From: Thermaerobacter marianensis DSM 12885
Lineage (GTDB): Bacteria; Bacillota; Sulfobacillia; Thermaerobacterales; Thermaerobacteraceae
Length of the DNA stretch: 64,000 nucleotides
Direction: 5' to 3'
Assembly: GCF_000184705.1 (NCBI RefSeq)
Contig: NC_014831.1
Span: 2,418,001 to 2,482,000, forward strand
Under the pieces are notes generated by a model. It was not told where the DNA came from. It saw nothing but the letters and a program-made list of their open reading frames with translations, and did no database searches. The translations under genes were made by a program, and so were the position numbers. The stretch's first letter is position 1. The number at the start of each line of letters is the position of its first letter. Positions 51,341 through 60,383 of the stretch are shown here, one piece after another.

Positions 51341-52981
51341 TCACTGCGCCTCCGAGCTGCGGGCCGCGGCCGCCACCGGCGCGAAGCTCCCGGCCGGCCC
51401 CCAGGTCGCCCCCGGTTCCGCACCGCCCTCCACCGGTACGGCCACCGGCGCCGGGTAGCCCGGCAGCCGGAAGACCTCCCGGCCGCCGACCAGCGTGCAC
51501 ACCGCCCGGCCCCGCAAGGTCCAGCCGGCGAAGGGCGTGTTGCGCCCGAGGCTCCGGAACTTCTCCGGTTCCACCACCCACCGGTGCTCGGGGTCGATCA
51601 GGGTCACGTCCGCCGGCGCGCCGGGCCGCAGGGTGCCGCCCGGCACGCCCAGGATGCGGGCGGGTCCCCGCGCCATCAGCTCCACCAGCCGGGCGGGCGA
51701 CAGGGGATCGGGCACGAGGTGCGTGAGCAGCAGACCCAGGGCCGTCTCCAGCCCCACGATCCCGAAGGCGGCCTCGGGGAAGGGCGCGTCCTTGTCCAGA
51801 GCATGATGGGGCGCGTGGTCGGTGGCGATGGCGTCCACCGTGCCGTCGGCCACGGCCTCCAGCAGCGCCTCCCGGTCCCGGCGGGAGCGCAGGGGCGGGT
51901 TCATCTTCCAGTGCGGGTGGAAACCGGCCGCGGCCACGTCCTCGTCGCAGAGCAGCAGGTGGTGGGGCGTGACCTCCATGGTCACCGGGACGCCCCGCGC
52001 CTTGCCCCAGCGCACCAGGTCGACGGTGGCGGCGGCGCTGGCGTGGAGCACGTGCAACCGCGCCCCGGACCGCTCGGCCAGCAGCAGGTCCCGGGCCACC
52101 ATCACCGCCTCGGCGGTGTCCGGGATGCCGGGGATCCCCGTGGCCGCCGCCACGGCGCCGGCGTGCATGGCGCCGCCTGCGCTGAGCTCCGGTTCTTCCG
52201 CGTGGATCAGGACGGGCAGGCCCGCCGCCGCCGCGCCCTCAAGGACCCGGGCCATGACGCCTGCCCGGGCGATGGGCCGGCCGTCGTCGGTCACGGCCAC
52301 GGCTCCCGCCGCCTTCAAGGCGGCGTAGGGGGCCGGCTCCTCGCCGGCCAGGCCGCGGGTGGCGGCGGCCACCACGTACACCCGCACCGGCACTTGGGCG
52401 GCGGCCTTCATGGCCAGCCACTCCACCCGGATGGCATCGTCCAGGGGCGGGCGGGTGTTGGGCATGCAGGCCACCGCCGTGAAGCCCCCCGCCGCCGCGG
52501 CCGCGCCACCTGTGGCCAGGGTCTCCTTGTGGGTCTCGCCGGGGGTGCGCAGGTGGACGTGGGGGTCGATGAGGCCTGGGACCACCCAGAGCCCGCGGGC
52601 ATCGAGGATGGAGAGCCGGCCCGGAGGCAAGGGAGCCGCCGCGGCGTCGGACGGAGCGGGCGCTGAGGCGGCGGCCGCGGTCGCACCATGGCCCGCCCCG
52701 AGCCCGGCCCTGCTCCCGCCCATGGCAGGCCCGGCGGCGGGCGCCTCGGGTGCCGCCGCGGGCCCGTGGGGCGCCAGGGCGGGCGTCCCGGCCGCCACCG
52801 CGGGCGCCCCAGGCACGGTCACCCGCACGGCGGCAGCCGCATCGGGCAGGGGCGGTCCGGCGTAGACGACGCGACCGTCCTCGACCACCACGTCGCCGGG
52901 GCCATCCAGGCCCTGGCTGGGGTCGATCAGTCGCCCGCCGCGGATCCAGAGGCGGTTCACGGGCCGCTCCGGGTGCGTCAC
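51341..52981 (-). CDS. pyrC: dihydroorotase
   Basis: A 546-residue zinc amidohydrolase that cyclises carbamoyl aspartate. Start region: NRLWIRGGRLIDPSQGLDGP. Metal-binding motif: WVVPGLIDPHVHLRTPGETH. Then FTAVACMPNTRPPLDDAIRV, VLIHAEEPELSAGGAM, ARLHVLHASAAATVDLVRWG, VTMEVTPHHLLLCDEDV, the carboxy-side AIATDHAPHHALDKDAPFPE and ADVTLIDPEHRWVVEPEKFR then SLGRNTPFAGWTLRGRAVCT. About 100 extra residues of Ala/Pro/Gly-rich sequence lie at 50-115. GTG at 52981 overlaps the pyrB stop (GTGA) and has GAGGAGG upstream. Confidence 0.96.
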   Translation of the reverse strand: MTHPERPVNRLWIRGGRLIDPSQGLDGPGDVVVEDGRVVYAGPPLPDAAAAVRVTVPGAPAVAAGTPALAPHGPAAAPEAPAAGPAMGGSRAGLGAGHGATAAAASAPAPSDAAAAPLPPGRLSILDARGLWVVPGLIDPHVHLRTPGETHKETLATGGAAAAAGGFTAVACMPNTRPPLDDAIRVEWLAMKAAAQVPVRVYVVAAATRGLAGEEPAPYAALKAAGAVAVTDDGRPIARAGVMARVLEGAAAAGLPVLIHAEEPELSAGGAMHAGAVAAATGIPGIPDTAEAVMVARDLLLAERSGARLHVLHASAAATVDLVRWGKARGVPVTMEVTPHHLLLCDEDVAAAGFHPHWKMNPPLRSRRDREALLEAVADGTVDAIATDHAPHHALDKDAPFPEAAFGIVGLETALGLLLTHLVPDPLSPARLVELMARGPARILGVPGGTLRPGAPADVTLIDPEHRWVVEPEKFRSLGRNTPFAGWTLRGRAVCTLVGGREVFRLPGYPAPVAVPVEGGAEPGATWGPAGSFAPVAAAARSSEAQ

Positions 52982-54345
52982 CGCGCGCTCACCTCCTCTG
53001 CCGGCCGCGCGCAGGGACGGGCGGCGTCGGCGGCCCGGGGCGTGCCGCCGGCGGCCGGTTCGACCCGCCCGGCGGGACCGGCCCGTTCGACCCGATGGGC
53101 GGTGCCTGCCCGCTCGACCGCCCCGGCGGCACCCGGAGCCGGTTCGGCCCCCTCGGCGGCGCCGGCCGAGGTCGCCGGCCCGCCCAGCGCCCACTCCAGC
53201 ACCGCCATCCGCGCGGCGACGCCGCAGGCGACCTGCTCCTCGATGACGCAGCGCGGGTCCTCCATGAGCTCGGGGTCCAGCTCGATGCCCCGGTTCACGG
53301 GGCCCGGGTGCATCAGGATGGCGCCGGGCCGGGCCCACGCCAGCTGCCGCGGGCCGATGCCCCAGCCGCGCCGGTACTCGGCCAGGTCGGGCAGCACCCC
53401 GCCCAGCCGCTCTCGCTGAATGCGCAGGGCCATCACCACGTCGGCATCGGCCAGGGCTTCGTCGAGCCGGGCCGTCACCGTCACGCCCGGGCGGGGCGGC
53501 GCGGAGGGCAAGAGGCCCGGTGGGCCGCAGAGCCACACCTCCGCCCCCAGGCGGCTGAGGAGCAGCGCGTTGGAGCGCGCCACCCGGCTGTGGCGCACGT
53601 CGCCCACGATGGCCACCTTCAGCCCCGCCAGCCGCCCCTTGTGCCGGAGGATGGTCAGGGCATCGAGAAGGGCCTGGGTGGGGTGCTCGCCGGTACCGTC
53701 GCCGGCGTTGATGACGGGAACGTCCAGCACGGACGCCGCATAGGCCGCCGCGCCCGTGACCGGGTGGCGCAGGATCACGGCGTCGAAGCCCAGGGCCGCA
53801 CAGGTGCGCAGCGTGTCCCGCAGGCTCTCGCCCTTCTGCACGCTGCTGCGGGCGACGGGCAGGTCGAAGGCGGCGGCCCCCAGCAGGTGGGCCGCCACGT
53901 GGAAGGACTGGCTGGTCCGGGTGCTGTTCTCGTAGAACAGGGTGACCACGCGCCGGCCCTGGAGGGGCGCGGGGTCAAGGCCCGCATCCCTGCGGGCCTC
54001 GAGCGTGGCCATCATCCGGATGGCTCTGGCGAGAAGGTCTTCCAGGTCCGGGTCGGCCAGGGTGGCGATGCCGGTGAGGGAGCGGGGCCGCGAGATGTCG
54101 AGCTGCCCCGGCGGGGTCCCCGGCGGCGCGGGCGGCACGCCGGGCTGCGCGGCCGGGAGGCCCGACGGGTCGGCCGACGCCAGGGTTCTCGACCCGCCAT
54201 GGCTTTTCGGCTGGGGATGAACCGGCGAGGGCGAGGGGATCGGAACGGGAAGGGGAACGGGCCTCGTTGCGCGGGCCGCTTCGCGCAGGGCGTGCGGCGG
54301 GGTCGCCGCGGGGCTCACGGACTGGGGCGTCGTCCCGGTCAGCAC
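52978..54345 (-). CDS. pyrB: aspartate carbamoyltransferase catalytic subunit
   Basis: A 455-residue ATCase. Catalytic motifs: VTLFYENSTRTSQSFHVAAH (STRT), SSVQKGESLRDTLRTCAALG, AVILRHPVTGAAAYA, INAGDGTGEHPTQALLDALT, VAIVGDVRHSRVARSNALLL, VVMALRIQRERLGG and AILMHPGPVNRGIELDPELM. It has an unusual Pro/Ser-rich leader of about 80 residues before the enzyme core and an Ala/Gly/Glu-rich tail of about 50. GTG at 54345 is chosen because CTGGAGGCGAGACC stands just upstream; an ATG further up (54405) lies inside the attenuator hairpin and cannot be the start. First gene of the UMP operon. Confidence 0.95.
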   Translation of the reverse strand: MLTGTTPQSVSPAATPPHALREAARATRPVPLPVPIPSPSPVHPQPKSHGGSRTLASADPSGLPAAQPGVPPAPPGTPPGQLDISRPRSLTGIATLADPDLEDLLARAIRMMATLEARRDAGLDPAPLQGRRVVTLFYENSTRTSQSFHVAAHLLGAAAFDLPVARSSVQKGESLRDTLRTCAALGFDAVILRHPVTGAAAYAASVLDVPVINAGDGTGEHPTQALLDALTILRHKGRLAGLKVAIVGDVRHSRVARSNALLLSRLGAEVWLCGPPGLLPSAPPRPGVTVTARLDEALADADVVMALRIQRERLGGVLPDLAEYRRGWGIGPRQLAWARPGAILMHPGPVNRGIELDPELMEDPRCVIEEQVACGVAARMAVLEWALGGPATSAGAAEGAEPAPGAAGAVERAGTAHRVERAGPAGRVEPAAGGTPRAADAARPCARPAEEVSAR

Positions 54346-54380
54346 GGTCTCGCCTCCAGATCGCCCCGTCCCGCAGGCAC

Positions 54381-54410
54381 AAAAAAACTTCTTGCCCACC
54401 GGCAAGAAGT
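54381..54410 (-). terminator. attenuator terminator in the pyr leader
   Basis: On the minus strand ACTTCTTGCC and GGCAAGAAGT form a perfect 10-bp stem with a GGTG loop, followed by a run of seven T. It sits 36 bases upstream of pyrB, as expected for PyrR-controlled attenuation. Confidence 0.9.
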
Positions 54411-54523
54411 CGTTGCTGGGCGGCGCGGCCGGTTCTGGTCACGACGGCCGGGCTCTCGCCCGCGATGGCAGGCCCGGTCGCATGCACGCCCGGACCCTCG
54501 CCGCGCCCCCGTATGGCTCCTTA

Positions 54524-54540
54524 CCGGCCTCACGGGACCA
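54524..54540 (-). promoter_or_regulatory. PyrR-binding loop of the pyr attenuator
   Basis: The minus-strand sequence TGGTCCCGTGAGGCCGG contains TCCCGTGAGG, a match to the UCCNGNGAGG core recognised by PyrR in Bacillus pyr leaders. It lies 25-45 bases after the predicted transcript start and 115 bases before the terminator stem, the usual layout of anti-antiterminator, antiterminator and terminator. No pyrR gene is in the window, so the regulator is presumably encoded elsewhere. Confidence 0.8.
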
Positions 54541-54569
54541 GTTTAAAGGGCGTTTTTTCACTCGCAGGG

Positions 54570-54598
54570 AGACTAGCACAGGGGGCAGCAGCTGTCAA
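54570..54598 (-). promoter_or_regulatory. main promoter of the pyr operon
   Basis: On the minus strand a consensus TTGACA (54593-54598), 17-base spacer and TAGTCT (54570-54575). It starts only four bases after the stop codon of the metal ATPase gene. Predicted transcript start is near 54563, giving a leader of about 220 bases that contains the attenuator. Confidence 0.8.
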
Positions 54599-54601
54599 CC
54601 A

Positions 54602-56803
54602 TCATTCCGCGCGCGCCGGCTCGCCAGGAGAGGGCGGCTGGCCGCGTTCGTCCCGCCCCGCCCGCAGGACCCGCACGGCGTTCAGGACGGCCAGCAGGGC
54701 CACGCCCACGTCGGCAAACACCGCTTCCCACAGCGTGGCGGCACCGGCGGCGCCCAGTGCGGCGAAGGCGCCCTTGACCCCCAGCGCCAGGGCGATGTTC
54801 TGCTGCACCACGCGGCGGGTGGCGCGGGCCACGGTCACCGCCGTGGCGAGGCGGGCCGGGTCGTCGTCCATGATCACCACGTCGGCCGCCTCGATGGCGG
54901 CATCGGAGCCCAGCCCGCCCATGGCGACCCCGACCGTCGCCCGGGTGAGGACCGGCGCGTCGTTGATCCCGTCGCCCACGAAGGCCAGGGCCGGCCGCCG
55001 CCGTCGCGATCCTTGTCCCGATCCTGCCGCCTCCAGCTGCTCCAGGGCGGCCACCTTCTCCTCCGGCAGCAACCCGGCCCGGACCTGGTCGATCCCCAGG
55101 GCAGCGGCCACGGCCCGGGCCACCGCAGGCCGGTCGCCCGTCAGCATGACCTGGCGCCGGATGCCCAGGCTCCGCAGGGCCCGAACGGCGCCGGCCGCTT
55201 CGGGCTTGACCCGGTCCGCGATGACGATGCGCCCGGCCAGCCGGCCCGCCACGGCCACGAAGACCAGGGTGCCACCGGGCCCGTCCCCAGCCCCTCCATC
55301 CCCAGGGACCTTGCCGGTCCCTTCGCCGTCCGCCACGGTGACCCCCTCTTCCCGGAGGAACCGGGCGCTGCCAACCAGGACCGGCTGCCCGTCCACCCGG
55401 GCGCGGACCCCCCGGCCCGCCAGCTCCTCGAAGCCGGCCACCCGCCCGGCGTCCACCGGCTTGCCGTAGGTGCGGGCGATGGCGGCGGCGATGGGGTGCC
55501 CCGAGGGCACCTCGGCGTGGGCGGCCAGTTCGACCACCCGTTCCGGCAGCATCCCGTCGCAGGCGGTGACCTCCACCACCTCGAACTCGCCCCGGGTCAA
55601 GGTGCCGGTCTTGTCCCAGACCACCGTGTCAAGCCGGGCCAGGGCATCCAGGTAATGGGCTCCCTTGACCAGCACGCCCCGCCGCGAGGCGGCGCCCAAA
55701 CCGGCGAAGTAACCTAGGGGCACCGACACCACCAGCGCGCACGGACAGGCGATCACCAAAAGGACCAGCGCGCGCCGGATCCACTCGCCCCAGGCCGCCC
55801 CGGGCACCACCAGCGGCGGGATCAACGCCAGGGCCGCAGCCGCCGCCACCACCGCGGGGGTGTAGTACCGGGCGAAGCTGGTGATGAAGCGCTCCGCGGG
55901 CGCCTTGCGGGCGGCGGCCCGTTCCACCAACTCGAGGATCCGCGCCACCTGGGAGGCGCCGAAGGGACGGGTCACCCGCACCGTCAGCACCGCACGGGTG
56001 TTCACCATGCCGGCCAGGACCTCGTCGCCGGGTTCGACCCGCCGCGGCACCGCCTCGCCGGTGAGAGCCGAGGTGTCCACGAAGGACGAACCGGCCGTCA
56101 CCCGGCCGTCCAGGGGAATGCGCTCTCCGGGCCGCACCTCGATCTCCTCGCCCACCGCCACCGTGGCGGGATCGACCGTCAACACCGTGCCGCCCCGGCG
56201 CACCCGGGCGAACTCGGGCCGCAGGTCCAGCAGGGCGCGGATCGACCGGCGGGAGCGCTGCACGGCCAGGTCCTGGAAGAACTCGCCCACGGTGAAGAAG
56301 AGCATCACGGCCACGGCCTCGGGCAGCTCGCGCAGGGCAATGGCCCCCAGGGTGGCGACGGTCATGAGGAAGTTCTCGTCGAAGACCCGACCGCGCCGCA
56401 GGTTGCGCAGGGCGGCGCGCAGCACGCCGTGGCCAACCCAGAGGTACACCGCCAGCAGCACGGCATCGGCGACCAGGGCCGGAGGTGACCCCGCGAACTG
56501 CTGGCGGGCGACGGCGGCGGCAGCGAAGAGGATCGTCGCCAGGCCGATGGCCGTCAGCCGCCGGCGGGCGGCGCCGCGCTCCGCCTCTCCTGCGCCGGCG
56601 CCTTCGCCTCGACCTGCCAACGTGCCGGAGTCGGCGGCAGATCCGCTTCTGCCGGAACCGGCAGCCGATCCGCCCCCGGTTGGCCGGCGGCGGGGTCCTG
56701 CGGAAGCCTCCCCGCGCAGGGCATCTTCGATGCGCTGGGCGCAGCGGGCGCAGTCCCCGCCGGTGATCGGGTAGGCTTGCTGGGTCCGGGTTGCCGTGCC
56801 CAT
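54602..56803 (-). CDS. P1B-type heavy-metal-transporting ATPase (Cd/Zn/Co type)
   Basis: A 733-residue ATPase. A short N-terminal GGDCARC (Cys18, Cys21) is all that remains of a metal-binding domain. Membrane and catalytic motifs: PGERIPLDGRVTAGSSFVDT, SALTGEAVPRRVEPGDEVLA, the ion-channel CPC in VLLVIACPCALVVSVPLGYF, phosphorylation site VVWDKTGTLTRGEFEV, SGHPIAAAIARTYG (the HP motif), VMLTGDRPAVARAVAAALG and AFVGDGINDAPVLTRATVGV. CPC with a HP locus fits Zn/Cd/Pb/Co exporters of the CadA/ZntA group. It has extra Gly/Ser/Arg-rich sequence at residues 35-80. ATG at 56803 follows GGAGGGACGCCA. It is the likely target of the CadC-type regulator 140 bases upstream. Confidence 0.93.
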   Translation of the reverse strand: MGTATRTQQAYPITGGDCARCAQRIEDALRGEASAGPRRRPTGGGSAAGSGRSGSAADSGTLAGRGEGAGAGEAERGAARRRLTAIGLATILFAAAAVARQQFAGSPPALVADAVLLAVYLWVGHGVLRAALRNLRRGRVFDENFLMTVATLGAIALRELPEAVAVMLFFTVGEFFQDLAVQRSRRSIRALLDLRPEFARVRRGGTVLTVDPATVAVGEEIEVRPGERIPLDGRVTAGSSFVDTSALTGEAVPRRVEPGDEVLAGMVNTRAVLTVRVTRPFGASQVARILELVERAAARKAPAERFITSFARYYTPAVVAAAAALALIPPLVVPGAAWGEWIRRALVLLVIACPCALVVSVPLGYFAGLGAASRRGVLVKGAHYLDALARLDTVVWDKTGTLTRGEFEVVEVTACDGMLPERVVELAAHAEVPSGHPIAAAIARTYGKPVDAGRVAGFEELAGRGVRARVDGQPVLVGSARFLREEGVTVADGEGTGKVPGDGGAGDGPGGTLVFVAVAGRLAGRIVIADRVKPEAAGAVRALRSLGIRRQVMLTGDRPAVARAVAAALGIDQVRAGLLPEEKVAALEQLEAAGSGQGSRRRRPALAFVGDGINDAPVLTRATVGVAMGGLGSDAAIEAADVVIMDDDPARLATAVTVARATRRVVQQNIALALGVKGAFAALGAAGAATLWEAVFADVGVALLAVLNAVRVLRAGRDERGQPPSPGEPARAE

Positions 56804-56943
56804 TGGCGTCCCTCCAGGGGCCGGGCTGCGCCGTGCAGCCCGGGCGGGATGGCCGGCCGCCGCGCTGCAGGACCGGTGGCCCGCGCCGGTTGCGGCGCGG
56901 GATCGCCCGCTGGAGGCGCGGCGGCCCGCGGCGGTGCCGGCGG

Positions 56944-57351
56944 TCAGCGCTGCTCCGCGTAGTGCTCCTGGGCGACCTGGATCAGCCGCAGCACGTGCTC
57001 GTCCGCCAGCGAATAGTAGACGTTCTTGCCCTCCCGCCGGTACTTGACCAGGCGCATGGTCTTCAGCAGGCGCAGGTGGTGGGAGACGGCGGGCAGGGAC
57101 AGGTCCAGGGCGGCGGCCAGGTCGCAGACGCACAATTCCGCGACCGCCAGCAGGTAGAGGATCTTGGTCCGCGTCTCGTCGGCCAGGACCTGGAAGAGCT
57201 CCGACAGGCCGGCCACCTCCAGGATCCGGTCCCGCAGGGTGGCAATCCGATCCGCATGGGGCTCGAAGCGCAGGCACACGTCCCGCCGGGACGGGCTGGG
57301 CTGGATGCTCACCGGGCAACCCTCCAGGGCGCAGGCCGTGACGTTGCCCAC
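56944..57351 (-). CDS. ArsR/CadC-family metal-responsive repressor
   Basis: A 135-residue winged-helix repressor. SELFQVLADETRTKILYLLA is the family's first helix-turn region. ELCVCDLAAALDLSLPAVSH then HLRLLKTMRLVKYRREGKNV forms the DNA-binding domain, with the ELCVCDL Cys pair that senses metal in CadC/ArsR types. N-terminal Cys residues (ACALEGC) and CLRFEPH provide further possible ligands of the CadC alpha-N site. C-terminal ends YSLADEHVLRLIQVAQEHYA. GTG at 57351 lacks a strong ribosome site (GCGGG only). It sits directly below its own operator and ahead of the metal ATPase gene. Metal specificity is unproven. Confidence 0.92.
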   Translation of the reverse strand: MGNVTACALEGCPVSIQPSPSRRDVCLRFEPHADRIATLRDRILEVAGLSELFQVLADETRTKILYLLAVAELCVCDLAAALDLSLPAVSHHLRLLKTMRLVKYRREGKNVYYSLADEHVLRLIQVAQEHYAEQR

Positions 57352-57374
57352 GGACCCGCAATCACGATTCCGCC

Positions 57375-57402
57375 ATCCTATAACGATTCCACAATCGTTT
57401 AA
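57375..57402 (-). promoter_or_regulatory. promoter of the metal-resistance operon
   Basis: On the minus strand TTAAAC (57397-57402), 16-base spacer and TAGGAT (57375-57380); TATAG overlaps and is an alternative -10. The operator palindrome fills the spacer. Confidence 0.5.
57382..57399. promoter_or_regulatory. CadC/ArsR-type operator palindrome
   Basis: AACGATT-CCAC-AATCGTT is a perfect 7-4-7 inverted repeat. Related half-sites AATCGTCGTT (57401-57410) and CACGATT (57363-57369) flank it. Position between -35 and -10 fits repression by the adjacent regulator. Confidence 0.8.
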
Positions 57403-57469
57403 TCGTCGTTGCCATGATAAGCCCGGCCGCGCGGCCAGGTCAACGGCCGGCGCCCGTCAGGAATGGGCT

Positions 57470-57979
57470 CTAGACCGGAATGGGCCGGTGCCCCCCGGTC
57501 CGGCGGGCAATCCGGGCGAAGTAGAAGCGGTGGAGGTTGCCCTCCCGCTCGTGGACGCAGCGCAGGCCGAGGCGGGTGGCGATGCGCTCGAACTGGCCGT
57601 AGTAGAAGGCGTGCCACTGGTCGCGGCCGATGCCGAAGCCGGCCAGCAGGTCGTCGTCGGTGGACGGCGGCTCCAGCTCCAGGCGGGCGATGCCTCCTTC
57701 GTCCCGCACCGTCACCACCCGGTCGCCCCCCGCCGTGACCATCTGGGCCAGCGCCTGGGCGAACTCGAAGCCCGAGCACTGGCGCAGCGGCCCCCAGGTC
57801 TGGGCGACCTGGTCCCCCAGGTACCGCGCCAGCGCCTCCGGCCCGTCACCGTGCTCCTGCGCGTATCGGAGGAAGAGCATCAGGTACCCACGCAGGTTGG
57901 CGCGGGCGATGAGGAGATGCTGCTCCAGGCTGGAAGGATCGGGTTGAGCCCCGGGTGCGGCGCCGGGATGGGCGTCCAC
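57470..57979 (-). CDS. conserved-looking hypothetical protein
   Basis: A roughly 169-residue soluble protein not assigned to a family. The region LEQHLLIARANLRGYLMLFL then RYAQEHGDGPEALARYLGDQ looks helical; FAQALAQMVTAGGDRVVTVR and DEGGIARLELEPPSTDDDLL are beta-like; and GIGRDQWHAFYYGQFERIAT then RLGLRCVHEREGNLHRFYFA closes it. The later half recalls small-molecule-binding folds that combine a helical N-domain with a beta sheet, but I cannot name one. The start is uncertain: GTG at 57979 is chosen because conserved-looking sequence begins soon after, while the open frame extends to 58210. It is the first gene beyond the metal operon, on the same strand. Confidence 0.55.
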   Translation of the reverse strand: MDAHPGAAPGAQPDPSSLEQHLLIARANLRGYLMLFLRYAQEHGDGPEALARYLGDQVAQTWGPLRQCSGFEFAQALAQMVTAGGDRVVTVRDEGGIARLELEPPSTDDDLLAGFGIGRDQWHAFYYGQFERIATRLGLRCVHEREGNLHRFYFARIARRTGGHRPIPV

Positions 57980-58234
57980 CGTCTCACCTGTGGCCGGCGG
58001 CGTGGATCGGGACGAACCGGCGGATCCGGTGCAGGGCCGCTTGCCTGCGGGCCTCCCGGCCCGCCACCGCCCTCGCCGCGGAAGGACCGGCATCCGGCCA
58101 TCCGCCACACTGGCGCCCGCACGGCGCCACCGGACACGGTCCCGCCGGCGAGGCACGTCGCTGCCCCGGCCACGCTCCCATTGTAAGTCAAGGCCGGGCG
58201 CCGTCGCCAAGGGCGGGCCCGGCCCATGCCCCTT

Positions 58235-60184
58235 CTATTCCGAATCCCCCGGTCGTTCCTCCGGCGCCGGCGATCCGCCCCATGCCTGGATCACCTGCGC
58301 GGCCCCGGCTTCTCCCGTCCAGAAGGCCGCCAGCGGCGGGCGCACCTGCCGGCCCACGTCGTCGTGCTCGGGCCCGGGCGCCCCCGGCACCGCCGGGTAC
58401 GTGACGGCCAGCCGCCGCCAACGGCCGCGGTCGTCGCGATTCCAGACCCCCAGGGCCAGGTGCTCCAACTGCCGGCGGTAGACCGCGGGCAGGGGGCTCT
58501 CGGCCTGCCACGCCGCCAGGGAGGTGACGTCGGCAGGCACCGCCAGCAGCCGCCGGGTCAACACGTCGGTCCGCCACCGGCTGAGGAAGCGCGCCAGCTC
58601 CACCGCCGCCTGGGTGTGGTCGTCGCCGCGGTAACGGTTCTGCCGGAAGACCATCAGTCCCCCGACCTCCAACAACGCCGGCCGCGGCGCCCCCTCCGGC
58701 ACGGGCGGGGGCAGCAGGACCAGCCCCTCCGCGTCCGGCGACACCAGCGGTTCGAGGCGGCGCGGGTCGTCGGGGGCGGGAAGGCCGCCCGTCACGCGCC
58801 CGGACGCGTCGACCCGCGGGGCCGGCGGCACGGGCCAGCGTTCCGGGACGGCGGCCGTGACCTGGCTGCCGCCCCGGGTCACCGGCGGCACCGGCCCGCG
58901 GCCCGGACGGGGGGGCGGGGGTTCGTCCGCCGGGCGCGGCATCAACCCCGTTTCCCGCTCGAGCAACCAGCGGCCCAGGGCCGGGGGGAACCCGCCCGCC
59001 AGCGCGGCCGGCGCCCCGCCCGCCAGCCACTGGGCGGCGGTGCCCGCCGTCACGGGCCGCAGGAGCTTCCGATCCCGCAGCCGCTCCAGCCACGCCAGGG
59101 TCGCCTGGCCGTCCGGCCCCGCCCAGAGGACCGCCCCCGACGGGGCGAGGGGCGCCGCCACGCCCCGGACGCGCAGAAGTTGTTCCACCGGAAGATCGGG
59201 CCGGCCCGCCCACAGGGTCAGGCCGGGGCCTTGGGGTTCGCCGTCCCGAGGCGCCGTCGCCCGCGGCTCCGCGGTGCCGGGGCCGGGTTCTTCCGGACCC
59301 AGGCCGGCCAGCCGGTCGACGTCCGCGTACGTCCAGCCCATGAGCGCCAGCGTGTTGGGGTCCAGCCCCACTGCCCGCACCCGGGCGGCCTGCACCCACC
59401 ACGTGTGGGGTGCCACCCAGCGCGGCCAGACCCAGAGGCGCCGGTCCGCCTGGTAGAGGGTGAGGGCCGTCGGGTTGTACCAGCGGCGCTCCGCCCGGGC
59501 CAGGTAGGGGTCGAGCGGCACCTGCAGCGGGTGACGAACCAGCAGGGCGCTGCCCCACCCGCCGAAGACGTCGGGCGGTTTGCCGTCGGCCAGCGCCTGC
59601 TGCAGCCGGGCAGCCGCCTCCCGCGCGGGGATCCACTCCACCCGGACGTGGACGTTGGGGAATTGCTGGGCAAAGGCGCGCAGGGCCTGGTCCAGGTACT
59701 CCCGGTGGGTGAACGGACCGGGCCCCTCGAGCGGTGGCACCGGCGGCGGGCCGTCGCGGCGGGGAGAGGCCTTCGGCTTGCCGCTCGGGTTGCTTGGGCT
59801 AGCCGGCCCGCCGGGCCCTGCCGAGCCTCCTGGTCCGACCGGACCCTCCTGGTTTCCCGCGCGCCCCTGGCCCGCCGGACCGCCTTGCGGGCGGAATCGC
59901 GGCTCGGGGCTGGGTCCGCCGGGCAGCCGCAAGGGATCCGGGAGGACCGCCACCGGCAATTCCGTCTCCCAGAGCACCAGTTCGTACGTCTTGGCAGGGT
60001 CCAGCGGCACCGCACGGTACCGGGCCCAGGGATCGCCCTGGCGCTGGCGCCAGAGGGTGAAGGCCGCGGCGGCCACCACCAGGAGCGCCGCCATTCCTGC
60101 CACCAGGGCCACCCGCCGCCACCACTGCCGTCCCGCCTGCGGCCCCGGCGGCGCCCCGGTGACGCGGTTCGTCCGTGGTGCCAT
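58235..60184 (-). CDS. orphan extracellular solute-binding protein
   Basis: A 649-residue membrane-anchored protein. One helix (WWRRVALVAGMAALLVVAAA near residue 21-40) precedes a bacterial family-1 substrate-binding fold: KTYELVLWETELPVA, FAQQFPNVHVRVEWIPARE, ADGKPPDVFGGWGSALLVRH, VPLDPYLARAERRWYNPTAL, LWVWPRWVAPHTWWVQAARV and ALMGWTYADVDRLAGLG all match sugar-binding proteins of ABC systems, and LMVFRQNRYRGDDHTQAAVE follows in the C-lobe. Pro/Gly/Arg-rich inserts lie near 75-135 and 450-500. ATG at 60184 follows GGGGGGAGAAGCC. No permease or ATPase gene lies next to it. Confidence 0.7.
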   Translation of the reverse strand: MAPRTNRVTGAPPGPQAGRQWWRRVALVAGMAALLVVAAAAFTLWRQRQGDPWARYRAVPLDPAKTYELVLWETELPVAVLPDPLRLPGGPSPEPRFRPQGGPAGQGRAGNQEGPVGPGGSAGPGGPASPSNPSGKPKASPRRDGPPPVPPLEGPGPFTHREYLDQALRAFAQQFPNVHVRVEWIPAREAAARLQQALADGKPPDVFGGWGSALLVRHPLQVPLDPYLARAERRWYNPTALTLYQADRRLWVWPRWVAPHTWWVQAARVRAVGLDPNTLALMGWTYADVDRLAGLGPEEPGPGTAEPRATAPRDGEPQGPGLTLWAGRPDLPVEQLLRVRGVAAPLAPSGAVLWAGPDGQATLAWLERLRDRKLLRPVTAGTAAQWLAGGAPAALAGGFPPALGRWLLERETGLMPRPADEPPPPRPGRGPVPPVTRGGSQVTAAVPERWPVPPAPRVDASGRVTGGLPAPDDPRRLEPLVSPDAEGLVLLPPPVPEGAPRPALLEVGGLMVFRQNRYRGDDHTQAAVELARFLSRWRTDVLTRRLLAVPADVTSLAAWQAESPLPAVYRRQLEHLALGVWNRDDRGRWRRLAVTYPAVPGAPGPEHDDVGRQVRPPLAAFWTGEAGAAQVIQAWGGSPAPEERPGDSE

Positions 60185-60383
60185 GGCTTCTCCCCCCGTC
60201 CAGCAGAGCTCAGGGCCGCCTCGCGTGTCGCCCCGCGCGTCGCCCAGGTTGAATGGGGTCTCGGCGACCGACCGTGAAGGGGTCCTCCACGCTGCTCGAC
60301 GCTGCACGAGCCCGCCCCTCAGGGGACGGTCCCGGGCAAGATAAAGGGTGGAAGGCCGTTGACGGCACGCCGGCCAGGCCAAG

